From Pseudomonadota bacterium (GTDB taxonomy: Bacteria > Pseudomonadota > Alphaproteobacteria > Rhizobiales > Hyphomicrobiaceae): DNA of 46,971 nt. The position numbers and the translations under genes were made by a program. This document shows, in pieces, positions 16,923-24,633 of the stretch (its first letter is position 1; each line of letters opens with the position of its first letter). Under the pieces are notes generated by a model. The model was not told where the DNA came from. It was given only the letters and a program-made list of their open reading frames with translations, and did no database searches. The stretch covers positions 1 through 46,971 of the forward strand of contig JAEXXM010000012.1 in NCBI GenBank assembly GCA_023405815.1, given 5' to 3'.

Positions 16923-18308
16923 ATGCTGAACAGCCGATCTACGCGTGCGCTGACGTTGTTCGCAGCAAGCCTCATGATCGGCGTGACCGGGCTGCAAATG
17001 CCCGCGGGGGCCGACAGCGGCGATACATGCTGCGCCGACCTCGAGGAGCGCATTGCCGAGCTCGAGGCGACGACGGCGCGCAAAGGCAACCGCAAGGTCA
17101 AAGTCACGGTCTCGGGCTGGGTGAACGAGGCCCTGTTCGCGTGGGACGACGGCGTGCTTCATGATGCCTACATCGGCACCAACTTCGTCGAGCAGTCGCG
17201 CTTCAGGTTCGTCGGCGAAGCCAAGATCAACAAGGACTGGACTGCGGGCTACACCCTGGAAGTCGGCGTGCAGGGCCACCCGTCGAACCGCTGGGACCAG
17301 GACAACATCGCCTCGCAGAGCGGATCGGAAGCCAATCGCGAGTTCGCGCTGAACCTGCGCAAGAGTAACTGGTACTTCAAGAGCAAGACATACGGAAAGT
17401 TGACCATCGGCCTCGAAGGCATGGCAACATACCACTTGCTCGACGATGCCGATCCGACCTTGACGCGCAACGTCGACGACGTGGAAGGCGCGGGCGTGTT
17501 CCTCGCAGCCTTCCGGCTTCGAAGTGGGGGGCAGTACATCGGCCGCTTGAGGTGGACCGACGCTTTGCGCGGCATCGCCAACTCGACGCCCGGTGACGGT
17601 CTGCGCCGCGACATCATCCGTTACGATACGCCCGACTGGCATGGCTTCAGCGCGGCGGCCAGCATCGGCGAGACGTACATCGGCGACCTGATGGCTCAGT
17701 ACAAGGGCGAGATCGGCGATTACATGCTGGTGGTTCGCGGCGGATATGGCTGGAGCAACGATCCTGGAACTTTGCAGGATGATGGAGTGCTCGGCGACTT
17801 TGTCGTCGGCGGCACGACCTGTATCTCAGGCAGCACGACCGTTACCTCGACGCCGGACTTCCACTGCCGCTGGGGCGGCGTCGCCTCGACGATCATGCAC
17901 AATCCCACCGGGCTTTTCCTGTACGGAGGCTGGGGCACGATCACGGCGACCACCGCGCACGTGTTTCCGGTCGGTACGGTGTACGAGCCGACGAGCAACA
18001 TGTTCTTCCTGCAGCCCGGCATCGAGCGGAAATGGATCGACCTCGGCAAGACGAACATCTTTGGCGAATATCGCCGGGACGACTCGGGCTCGTCCGTCGG
18101 ACGTACGATAACGTCGAACGTCGACACCTGGCAGGCCGGCGTCGTGCAGAAGCTGGATGCCGCGGATACGACGCTCTACCTCGTTTACCAGAACTCCAGC
18201 GGCGACGTGGTCGGCAACGCGGTGACGGCGGCGAACTTCGCCCCTGTCGGGAAGACATCGCTCGATGCCTTCCAGGTGCTTGTCACGGGTGCCAAGATCA
18301 ATTTCTGA
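16923..18308 (+). CDS. Outer-membrane porin (alphaproteobacterial type)
   Basis: Protein of 461 aa with a signal peptide (residues 1-30, ending near AGA|DS). A short Cys-Cys-bearing coiled-coil (LEERIAELEA) follows, and then KVKVTVSGWVNEALF starts a long run of alternating beta strands. It ends in KINF, the terminal aromatic residue needed for outer-membrane assembly. The N-terminal coiled-coil followed by a barrel is typical of Hyphomicrobiales porins. No ligand specificity is evident. A 12-bp palindrome lies in the promoter region and a strong hairpin contains the stop codon. Confidence 0.8.
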   Translation: MLNSRSTRALTLFAASLMIGVTGLQMPAGADSGDTCCADLEERIAELEATTARKGNRKVKVTVSGWVNEALFAWDDGVLHDAYIGTNFVEQSRFRFVGEAKINKDWTAGYTLEVGVQGHPSNRWDQDNIASQSGSEANREFALNLRKSNWYFKSKTYGKLTIGLEGMATYHLLDDADPTLTRNVDDVEGAGVFLAAFRLRSGGQYIGRLRWTDALRGIANSTPGDGLRRDIIRYDTPDWHGFSAAASIGETYIGDLMAQYKGEIGDYMLVVRGGYGWSNDPGTLQDDGVLGDFVVGGTTCISGSTTVTSTPDFHCRWGGVASTIMHNPTGLFLYGGWGTITATTAHVFPVGTVYEPTSNMFFLQPGIERKWIDLGKTNIFGEYRRDDSGSSVGRTITSNVDTWQAGVVQKLDAADTTLYLVYQNSSGDVVGNAVTAANFAPVGKTSLDAFQVLVTGAKINF

Positions 18309-18323
18309 GCGCCACTGCGCTCA
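18306..18323 (+). terminator. Hairpin formed over the porin stop codon
   Basis: TGAGCGC-CACT-GCGCTCA forms a 7-bp perfect stem with a 4-nt loop. Its first three bases are the porin stop codon. Pairing can be extended by four more pairs including one G-U. No T-run follows, so it may protect the 3' end or act with Rho rather than be a classical terminator. Confidence 0.4.
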
Positions 18324-18373
18324 GGAAATCGCGCCCCGGAGCATGGAGCGGCCATCGGTCTTGACGTTGGCCC

Positions 18374-18401
18374 TTGAGTTCTCGCAAACGGCGTCTATAG
18401 G
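18374..18401 (+). promoter_or_regulatory. Probable promoter of the glutamyl-tRNA synthetase gene
   Basis: CTTGAG at 18373-18378 and CTATAG at 18395-18400 are separated by 16 bp, close to the alphaproteobacterial CTTGAC/CTATAT pattern. The predicted transcript start is about 25 bases before the ATG at 18434. Confidence 0.45.
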
Positions 18402-18433
18402 TTGCCGCGACCTTAAGCCTTCCGCTGTGCTCC

Positions 18434-19798
18434 ATGACCGTCACCGTTCGCTTTGCGCCAAGCCCCACCGGGCGCCTGCACGTCGGCAACGTGCGGACTG
18501 CGCTGCTCAATTGGCTGTTCGCGCGCAAGTCGGGCGGCACCTTCCTCTTGCGCCTCGACGATACCGACCTGCAGCGCTCGACGGAGGAGTTCGCCGAGGG
18601 TATCCGCAGCGATCTTAGCTGGCTCGGACTCAACTGGGCGCGGGAGGAGCGGCAGTCGCTGCGCACCGACCGCTACATCGCGGCGGCGGAGCTGCTGAAG
18701 ACGCAGGGGCGCCTCTACGCGTGCTACGAGACGGAGGACGAGCTTGACCGCAAGCGCAAGCGCCAGCTCGCGCGCGGTCTTCCGCCGATCTACGACCGCA
18801 GCGGCTTGAAACTCTCCGATGATGAGCGCACGGCGCTGGAAGCGGAGGGGCGCAAGCCGCACTGGCGCTTCCGTCTCGCCAATTCCGAGGAGGGCCTCGC
18901 GCCGCTGCCCACCATAGTCTCGTGGAACGACCTCATCCGCGGCGACCAGACGGTTGATGTCGGGTCTCTGTCGGATCCGGTCGTCGTGCGCGCCGACGGC
19001 TCGTTCCTCTACACCTTCACGAGCGTGATCGACGATGCCGACTTCAGCATCACGCATGTCATTCGCGGCGAGGACCACGTCACCAACACCGGCGTGCAAC
19101 TGCAGATCTTCGAGGCCCTCAACAAAGAGCCGCCGGCGTTCGGCCATCACAGCCTGCTCATCGGCGCCGATGGGCATGCACTGTCGAAACGGCTCGGGGC
19201 CTTGTCCATTGCGAGCATGCGCGAAGAAGGGCTCGAGCCGCTGGCGATCGCCAGCTACACGGCGCTGATCGGCACGTCCGATGCCATCGAGCCGCAGCAC
19301 AGCCTGGATGAGCTCGCGCGCCATTTCGCATTCGAGAAGATCTCGACGGGGCCGGCTCGGTTCGATCCGGAGGAGCTGAAGGCGCTGAATGCGCGCCTGC
19401 TGCATGCGACGGCATACGAGCAGGTGGCCGAACGATTGATCGGGCTTGGTATCGGCGGCGGTGCGGGGTTCTGGCAGGCCGTCCGCGGCAACATCGGGGT
19501 GCTCGGCGATGCCGTCGAATGGTGGCGCATCGTCGAGGGTGAGATCGAGCCGGCGATCGAGGACACCGAGCTTACGCAGCAGGCGGCGAAGCTGCTGCCG
19601 GAGGAGCCCTGGGACGAGACGACCTGGGACATCTGGGTTGCGGCGCTGAAGGCCGCCAGCGGCCGCAAGGGGCGTGCGCTGTTCCATCCGCTGCGGCTCG
19701 CTCTCACCGCGCGTGAGGACGGCCCGGAGCTAAAGGCGCTGCTTCCACTCATAGGGCGGCAGAAGGCGGAGATGCGGCTGCTGGGGCGTCGGGCTTAG
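18434..19798 (+). CDS. gltX: Glutamate--tRNA ligase
   Basis: Class I synthetase of 454 aa. FAPSPTGRLHVGNVRTAL carries the HIGH-type motif (HVGN) at residues 16-19, and ALSKRLG near residue 250 is the KMSKS loop. Many alphaproteobacteria have two GluRS genes, one of which can charge tRNA-Gln for later amidation. From sequence alone I cannot say which type this is. The protein is slightly shorter than E. coli GltX (471 aa). No other tRNA-charging gene is adjacent. Confidence 0.93.
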   Translation: MTVTVRFAPSPTGRLHVGNVRTALLNWLFARKSGGTFLLRLDDTDLQRSTEEFAEGIRSDLSWLGLNWAREERQSLRTDRYIAAAELLKTQGRLYACYETEDELDRKRKRQLARGLPPIYDRSGLKLSDDERTALEAEGRKPHWRFRLANSEEGLAPLPTIVSWNDLIRGDQTVDVGSLSDPVVVRADGSFLYTFTSVIDDADFSITHVIRGEDHVTNTGVQLQIFEALNKEPPAFGHHSLLIGADGHALSKRLGALSIASMREEGLEPLAIASYTALIGTSDAIEPQHSLDELARHFAFEKISTGPARFDPEELKALNARLLHATAYEQVAERLIGLGIGGGAGFWQAVRGNIGVLGDAVEWWRIVEGEIEPAIEDTELTQQAAKLLPEEPWDETTWDIWVAALKAASGRKGRALFHPLRLALTAREDGPELKALLPLIGRQKAEMRLLGRRA

Positions 19799-19814
19799 GA
19801 CCCAGCGACGCGTC

Positions 19815-20357
19815 TCAGTGGACGATGTCGAGGCGGTTGCCGGCAACCTTGCGCATGAAGACGATCGGCAGGTCGCGGCCGGAGGGGAGGCCCCATGCGC
19901 CGCGGCGCGTCTCGATGAAGCCGAGTCTTTCGAAGAACGGCACGGCGTTGAGCGTTGCGCTGACCTCCAGCGCGCGGTAGCCGGCCGCGATTGCTTCGTC
20001 GGCGAGGTATTCCGCGAGGCGCGTTCCTATGCCGTGTGTGCCGAACAATGGATGCACGGAGACGGCGAGGATCCTGGCGGTCGGGTTCTGCCGCTCACCG
20101 AGGCTCCAGGCTGCAACACCGACCATTTCCGAGCCCACCCAGGCGGAATAGGCGCGGTTGCCGAGGAGGATGTCGGCGTAGTGGGGGCTGCGCACGAAGT
20201 CGGCGAATGCGGCCATCTCCGCTGCCGTGTAGTGCCCCTTGGCGGCGCGGGTGAAGGCTGCACTGACGACGTAGCGGGCAGTCGACAGATCGTCGAGGCT
20301 CAGCGGCCGGATTTCGAGGAGCTGCAGCAGGCTGTCAGGGGCGCCAGAGACGTGCAT
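19815..20357 (-). CDS. GNAT-family N-acetyltransferase
   Basis: Acetyltransferase of about 180 aa. Acetyl-CoA-binding motif A is AVSVHPLFGTHGIGTRLAEY, followed by VSATLNAVPFFERLGF. The N-terminal segment LEIRPLSLDDL is typical of the fold. The frame runs to 20459 into the upstream DUF2865 gene; ATG 20357 is preferred to avoid that overlap, but its ribosome site is weak. The substrate is unknown. It follows the DUF2865 gene on the same strand by 59 bp. Confidence 0.78.
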   Translation of the reverse strand: MHVSGAPDSLLQLLEIRPLSLDDLSTARYVVSAAFTRAAKGHYTAAEMAAFADFVRSPHYADILLGNRAYSAWVGSEMVGVAAWSLGERQNPTARILAVSVHPLFGTHGIGTRLAEYLADEAIAAGYRALEVSATLNAVPFFERLGFIETRRGAWGLPSGRDLPIVFMRKVAGNRLDIVH

Positions 20358-20416
20358 CGGATCGCTTTTCAATTCCTCGTTCCCTGGCCCCGATCCGAGA
20401 CAGAAGCGCTCGGCCT

Positions 20417-21523
20417 CTATTGTTGCCTCTGCGCGTCGGTCTCCGAGCGGGCCTCCCAACCGGTGATCGCGCCGCCATCCGGTCCCCTGTCGGCACGTTT
20501 GCTCTGGTTGGCCGCTTCGGGGGGAACGTATTCAGCCTCCTTGCACGAGCAGCCCTTCACCAGCTCCTTGCGGTAGCGGAACGCGGTCTTGAGGCTCGTG
20601 TAGGGTTCCTGCGTGCGGAACGACACCGACTGGTCCATGCCGGCGCCGGGGTTCTGGTAGAAGTAGAGCTCGGCGGGCGCGGCGCACTTGGAGGTGCACG
20701 CCTCGGCGTCCTGCTCGAAGTGGCTCGGCAGCGTCGAGAAGCTCACCGGGAAATAATAGCCGTCGCAGAGGCGCACGCAGACGGTGCGATAGGTGGCAGA
20801 GGAGTAATTTCCGCCGCCGAAGGGCGTCCACCGGTTGGAGAAGCTGCCCTCGTCCTCGTCCTGCCAGATCGATCCGCCGCCGCTGCTGCGCTCGTTGCGG
20901 CGCGCTTCCTGCGTGTAGTTGGCGCCGCAGTTGTTGCGTGCGAGCTCGCGGACGATCTCCTCGCGATAGGAGCGCTCGCCGGAGTTGGCGATCTGCTCGT
21001 GCTGTGCCTCGAGGCTCGAGAGTCGGCTTTGGGCGGCGTCGCGCTGCTGGGCGAGGTCGACGCAGCGGCGGGTGCGGCGCAGCGTCTTGGAGAACAGGAA
21101 GTATTCGTAGCAATCGTAGCGCTCCAGATCGGAGCGGGCCTGCTCATAGGCTTGCTCGACCTGGCTCATCTCCGCCTCGATGGCGGGGAGGCGGTCGCGC
21201 ATGCCGCTGGAGCGCTGGCCATCCTGGACGAGGCGCTGCTCGAGCTGCAGACAGATCGGATTCTTGGTCGACCAGTTGACCGAGGGGGCGGCTTGCGGCG
21301 GTGGAAGCTGGGCGCCGGGCGCAGGCTCGGGAGACGGCTGATGGGCCGGGGGCGCGCCTTGCTGCGGCTCGCGGTAGACGGGCTCGTCTGGGATCGGCGG
21401 TCGATCGGACTGAGAGTTGCTCCACGGCCACCAGCCCTGGGCCAGAGCAGGACACGCGGCAAGCGTCGCCGCGGCGAGAATCGCAGCGCCGAGAGCATGC
21501 CGCCGGGCACGTGCCTTACGCAT
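20417..21523 (-). CDS. DUF2865-type exported protein
   Basis: Protein of 368 aa with a signal peptide (to about residue 28, ALA|QG). Next come a Pro-rich linker, a coiled-coil region at about 90-170 (ICLQLEQRL to EQIANS) and a Cys-rich C-terminal half with YRTVCVRLCDGYYFPVSFS, CTSKCAAPAELYFY and GCSC. That Cys-rich block is the signature of DUF2865, a family found mainly in Hyphomicrobiales with no known function; periplasmic location is expected. The start at 21523 gives a clean signal peptide; the frame runs to 21595 without need. Confidence 0.82.
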   Translation of the reverse strand: MRKARARRHALGAAILAAATLAACPALAQGWWPWSNSQSDRPPIPDEPVYREPQQGAPPAHQPSPEPAPGAQLPPPQAAPSVNWSTKNPICLQLEQRLVQDGQRSSGMRDRLPAIEAEMSQVEQAYEQARSDLERYDCYEYFLFSKTLRRTRRCVDLAQQRDAAQSRLSSLEAQHEQIANSGERSYREEIVRELARNNCGANYTQEARRNERSSGGGSIWQDEDEGSFSNRWTPFGGGNYSSATYRTVCVRLCDGYYFPVSFSTLPSHFEQDAEACTSKCAAPAELYFYQNPGAGMDQSVSFRTQEPYTSLKTAFRYRKELVKGCSCKEAEYVPPEAANQSKRADRGPDGGAITGWEARSETDAQRQQ

Positions 21524-21689
21524 TCTGAATTCTGTCCTGGCCTGGCCGACCGCCGTGGGCCGCCCGTTCATGTTCGGCGGTCCAACTATGGACACCAGGG
21601 GTTAGGGGGTCAATGCGGAGCAATTGGGGCGGCTGGTCGCGCTTGCCTATGCAAAAATGCTGGCTGGGCCTGGGATTAGCTGGCTCGCG

Positions 21690-21720
21690 CTTGACGAGCT
21701 AAGGGGAGTTTGCGCATAAC
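21690..21720 (+). promoter_or_regulatory. Probable promoter of the cysS leader
   Basis: CTTGAC at 21690-21695 is the exact alphaproteobacterial -35 form. CATAAC at 21715-21720 (TTGACG, 18 bp, CATAAC) is the likely -10. Transcription would begin near 21727, right at the ATG of the short leader ORF. It lies in the 360-bp gap between the DUF2865 gene and cysS. Confidence 0.45.
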
Positions 21721-21727
21721 GGCGGCC

Positions 21728-21790
21728 ATGAAGCGCAACCTGCCCACACGCGCCGTCAATCTGTGCGGCATTATCATTATTTCGAGCTAG
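21728..21790 (+). CDS. Putative leaderless leader peptide upstream of cysS (20 aa)
   Basis: ORF encoding MKRNLPTRAVNLCGIIIISS. The start coincides with the predicted transcript start, so it would be translated without a leader, as known for the TrpL leader peptide of Sinorhizobium. It holds one Cys codon (13th, 21764-21766) and four consecutive Ile codons, and ends 12 nt before a terminator-like hairpin. This is the layout of a ribosome-mediated attenuator. There is no direct proof of translation and only one Cys codon, so the sensed amino acid is uncertain. Confidence 0.4.
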   Translation: MKRNLPTRAVNLCGIIIISS

Positions 21791-21802
21791 CAATATCCGC
21801 TG

Positions 21803-21821
21803 GCGCGCGGCGCGCTTCTTT
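21803..21821 (+). terminator. Terminator-like hairpin in the cysS leader (candidate attenuator)
   Basis: GCGCG-CGG-CGCGC (21803-21815) followed by TTCTTT gives a short GC stem and a U-rich tail inside the leader, 62 bp before the cysS ATG. Its 5' arm can instead pair with CGCGCC at 21749-21754 inside the leader ORF. CCGCTGG (21797-21803) can pair with CCAGCGG (21853-21859) around the hairpin. Alternative pairings of this kind are expected for an attenuator. Confidence 0.4.
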
Positions 21822-21883
21822 GCCCAAAGCCTGAGACAGAGAAATCGCCCCACCAGCGGCTCCCGGGGACACTAGGGACCGTC

Positions 21884-23266
21884 ATGGCCGAAGCGCATTC
21901 TCTGATGCTCTACAACACGTTGACGCGGCGCAAGGAGGAGTTCGCTCCGCTCGATGCGCAGAACGTGCGCATGTACGTGTGCGGGCCAACGGTCTACGAC
22001 TACGCGCATATCGGCAACGCGCGCCCTGTCATCGTCTTCGACGTGCTGTTCCGGCTTCTGCGGCAGATGTACGGGGAAAAGCATGTCACCTACGTGCGCA
22101 ACATCACCGACGTCGACGACAAGATCAACGCCCGCGCCGCCGAGGAAGGGGTGTCGATCCGCGAGCTGACGGAGCGCACGGCGAAGCAGTTCCACGAGGA
22201 CATCAAGGCACTGGGCGTGCTGCCGCCGACGGTCGAGCCGCGCGCGACCGAGCACATCGAGGAGATGAAGGCGCTGATCGAGGCGCTGATCGCCAACGGC
22301 CACGCCTATGTCGCCGAGGGGCACGTGCTGTTCCACGTCCCCTCGATGCCGGATTATGGCAAGCTCTCGAACCGCTCGCTGGACGAGATGGCGGCGGGTG
22401 CGCGCGTCGAGGTGGCCCCGTACAAGAAGGACCCGATGGACTTCGTGTTGTGGAAGCCGTCGAAGGCCGGCGAGCCGTCGTGGCCATCGCCCGCCGGCAT
22501 CGCCGAGCCGGGGCGGCCGGGCTGGCACATCGAGTGCTCGGCCATGGCGGAGAAGCACCTCGGGCAGGTGTTCGACATCCACGGCGGCGGCATCGATCTC
22601 GTCTTTCCGCACCACGAGAACGAGATCGCGCAGTCGCGCTGCGCGCACGACACGAAAGTGATGGCGCAATACTGGCTGCACAACGGCTTCCTGCAGGTCG
22701 AAGGCGAGAAGATGTCGAAGTCGCTCGGCAACTTCATCACCATCCACGATCTGTTGAAGGAATGGCCGGGCGAGGTCGTCCGTTTCAACATGCTGCGCAC
22801 GCACTATCGCCAGCCGATCGACTGGACGCGGCGCAGTTTGGAGGAAAGCCAGAGGGTTCTTGGAAGCTGGTTTTCGCAACAGGAACCGACTGACAACGAG
22901 GCGGTTGCACCGACCGAAGAGTTTTGGGCCGCTCTCTGCGATGATTTAAATACGCCTAGAGCGATTGCCGAGATGCATCGGCTGGCATCGCAGCGCGAGA
23001 TGCGCACGCTGGGCTACTGCTTGAGGTTCTTGGGGTTCAGCGGCGCAACCTTGGCGGTCGCTGCGGCGCGCGATGCAGAACTGGCCGCGTCGTTGGCGCC
23101 AAAGGTGGAACCGTTGATTGAGGCCCGTCTCGCCGCTCGCAAGGCGAAGAACTTCAAGGAGGCGGACCGTATCCGGGACGAGCTGGCGGCCACCGGCGTG
23201 GTGCTCAAGGACGCGAAAGACCCCAATACGGGCGAGATCGTGACGACTTGGGAGCTGGCGCGATGA
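21884..23266 (+). CDS. cysS: Cysteine--tRNA ligase
   Basis: Class I synthetase of 460 aa. The zinc ligand is C33 in YVCGPTVYDYAHIGN, with HIGN at 42-45. GWHIECSAM and HHENEIAQS supply the other zinc ligands, and KMSKS is at 276-280. AGGGA precedes the ATG. Codon use changes for about 40 codons near residues 321-362, where TTA, AGA and AGG appear in an otherwise GC-rich gene. The stop TGA lies in ATGA, and a repeated copy of these last bases sits 215 bp downstream at the start of the next gene. Confidence 0.96.
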   Translation: MAEAHSLMLYNTLTRRKEEFAPLDAQNVRMYVCGPTVYDYAHIGNARPVIVFDVLFRLLRQMYGEKHVTYVRNITDVDDKINARAAEEGVSIRELTERTAKQFHEDIKALGVLPPTVEPRATEHIEEMKALIEALIANGHAYVAEGHVLFHVPSMPDYGKLSNRSLDEMAAGARVEVAPYKKDPMDFVLWKPSKAGEPSWPSPAGIAEPGRPGWHIECSAMAEKHLGQVFDIHGGGIDLVFPHHENEIAQSRCAHDTKVMAQYWLHNGFLQVEGEKMSKSLGNFITIHDLLKEWPGEVVRFNMLRTHYRQPIDWTRRSLEESQRVLGSWFSQQEPTDNEAVAPTEEFWAALCDDLNTPRAIAEMHRLASQREMRTLGYCLRFLGFSGATLAVAAARDAELAASLAPKVEPLIEARLAARKAKNFKEADRIRDELAATGVVLKDAKDPNTGEIVTTWELAR

Positions 23267-23267
23267 G
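23249..23267 (+). repeat. Direct repeat, left copy (cysS stop codon)
   Basis: TGGGAGCTGGCGCGATGAG includes the last codons and stop of cysS. It matches 18 of 19 bases of the copy at 23464-23482. The two copies bracket the palindromic element between them, as a target duplication would. Confidence 0.75.
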
Positions 23268-23318
23268 ACAGCACTGTGTGCAACGAGCCGCAATGGGAGC
23301 GCCGATGCCCGCCCCCTT

Positions 23319-23453
23319 GTCATCCTCGGGCTTGTCCCGAGGACCCAACCGTCCGCTTGCTGCGATGGCTGCAGGCCGTTGTCGCGATTGGCCCAGACAA
23401 TCGATGTGCGAGCTTGCTGAACCCTGGATCCTCAGGACAAGCCCGAGGATGAC
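23319..23453. repeat. Palindromic element GTCATCCTCGGG...CCCGAGGATGAC
   Basis: Arms of 25 bp at 23319-23343 and 23429-23453 are inverted copies with one mismatch; each arm is itself a hairpin (CCTCGGG-CTTGT-CCCGAGG). Elements of this sequence type are scattered in intergenic regions of many alphaproteobacterial genomes. Here it occupies the 196 bp between two copies of a 19-bp direct repeat, separating cysS from its downstream neighbour. Confidence 0.8.
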
Positions 23454-23463
23454 AGTTGTTTCG

Positions 23464-23482
23464 TGGGAGCTAGCGCGATGAG
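23464..23482 (+). repeat. Direct repeat, right copy (start codon of the GFA-family gene)
   Basis: TGGGAGCTAGCGCGATGAG repeats the cysS 3' end with one substitution. Its ATG (23478-23480) is the start of the GFA-family gene, so before insertion the cysS TGA and this ATG probably overlapped as ATGA. Confidence 0.75.
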
Positions 23483-23978
23483 CGGCAAGAGAACCCCGGT
23501 GCATACGGGCGGGTGCCAATGCGGCGCCGTGCGCTATGCGCTCATGAGCGCGCTCAGCGACGCGAGCGTCTGCCATTGCCGGATGTGCCAGAAGGCGTTC
23601 GGCAACTATTTCGCCCCGCTGGCGGACGTGCCGCTGATAGATTTTGAGTTGACGCGCGGAGAGCTGTCCCTGTTCCGCAGCTCGGCGGCGGTCGAGCGTG
23701 GGTTCTGCAGCAAGTGCGGCACGCCGCTGAGCTTCCGCTACATCGATGAGCCGAAGATCGCCATCGCGCTCGGCTCGCTCGATCATCCCGAGCGGGTGCC
23801 GCTCAGCAAGCAGTACGGGCTCGAAGGGCGGCTGCCGTTCCTGCCCGAGTTCAACCTGCCGGGTGCAAAAACAGAAGACAGCTCGACGCAGGTGCATCTG
23901 GAGCAGATCGCGTCCGCAAACTACCAGCATCCCGACCACGATACCGAGATCTGGCCTCCCCAAGGAGCACGTCGATGA
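23478..23978 (+). CDS. GFA-family (Gfa/CENP-V fold) zinc protein
   Basis: Protein of 166 aa with the full cysteine set of the family: C13-x-C15 (GGCQCGAVRY), C32-x-C34-xx-C37 (CHCRMCQKAFG) and C77-xx-C80 (CSKCGTPLSF), which bind two zinc ions. The founding member was proposed to help glutathione-formaldehyde adduct formation, but most members have no proven activity. The start is ATG 23478 inside the duplicated repeat; an upstream in-frame GTG is not needed. Its stop overlaps the next start as ATGA, indicating translational coupling to the 40-aa membrane peptide. Confidence 0.88.
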   Translation: MSGKRTPVHTGGCQCGAVRYALMSALSDASVCHCRMCQKAFGNYFAPLADVPLIDFELTRGELSLFRSSAAVERGFCSKCGTPLSFRYIDEPKIAIALGSLDHPERVPLSKQYGLEGRLPFLPEFNLPGAKTEDSSTQVHLEQIASANYQHPDHDTEIWPPQGARR

Positions 23979-24097
23979 GCGAAGATTGGCACAAGGACAC
24001 TCCCGAGCCGCGGCACTGGCTGTTCTACGTGCTGGTGAAGATCGGCATCGTAGTCCTGGCCTTCTGGCTCGCCGCTCGCACGTTCGGCTATCTCTAG
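23975..24097 (+). CDS. Small single-pass membrane protein (40 aa)
   Basis: A short ORF starting MSEDWHKDTPEPRHWLFY, with a soluble acidic-basic N-terminus of about 16 residues and one membrane helix (about residues 17-34) and the C-terminal end RTFGYL. AGGAG lies 8 bases before the ATG, and the ATG overlaps the stop of the GFA-family gene, which strongly supports translation. Function is unknown. A GNAT gene follows 18 bp later. Confidence 0.7.
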   Translation: MSEDWHKDTPEPRHWLFYVLVKIGIVVLAFWLAARTFGYL

Positions 24098-24115
24098 AGC
24101 GAGCAGCGTCCTGCG

Positions 24116-24631
24116 ATGTCCGAGCAGTCCTACCCGATCCGTCCGTTCATGCCCGCCGACACGATGGCGCTGCGGGACCTTTATGCGCAGAGCATCGAGG
24201 AGCTGACGGCGGACGACTACACCGAGGACCAGCGGCTCGCGTGGATGGCCAAGGCGGAGGACGCCAAAGCCTTCGCGGAACGGCTCGGGAGCATGGTGAC
24301 GCTGATCGTGCAGGTGGAGGGAGAGTATCTGGGCTTTGCCTCGCTCAAGAACAACACCGTCCTCGACATGCTCTACGTGCATCCTTACGCGGCGGGGCAG
24401 GGCGTAGGAACGGCGCTCGTCGATGCGCTGGAACGGCTGGCCCTCGCCCGCGGCGCGAAGGAGATCACCGTCGAGGCGAGCGATACGGCGCTGTCGTTCT
24501 TCGCCGACCGGGGCTACGTGCCAGGACAGCGGAACCTCATGCCCATCGCGGACGAATGGCTATCCAATACGACCATGAGCAAACCGCTGGCGGACAAGGA
24601 CGCGTCGGCCGAGCGTGCTGGAAAGACGTGA
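24116..24631 (+). CDS. GNAT-family N-acetyltransferase
   Basis: Acetyltransferase of 171 aa. DMLYVHPYAAGQGVGTALVD (residues about 82-102) is motif A for acetyl-CoA, and ITVEASDTALSFFADRGYV is motif B. IRPFMPADTMALRDLY is the usual beta1-alpha1 opening. The substrate is unknown. It lies between the 40-aa membrane protein and cimA, two bases before the cimA start, so it is translated with them. Confidence 0.87.
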   Translation: MSEQSYPIRPFMPADTMALRDLYAQSIEELTADDYTEDQRLAWMAKAEDAKAFAERLGSMVTLIVQVEGEYLGFASLKNNTVLDMLYVHPYAAGQGVGTALVDALERLALARGAKEITVEASDTALSFFADRGYVPGQRNLMPIADEWLSNTTMSKPLADKDASAERAGKT

Positions 24632-24633
24632 CC

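Noticed and set aside
23263..23481. 72-codon ORF across the palindromic element as a real gene
   Set aside because: It is made of the element sequence and the duplicated repeat; probably translated only incidentally, if at all, so it is discussed as part of the insertion rather than as a gene.
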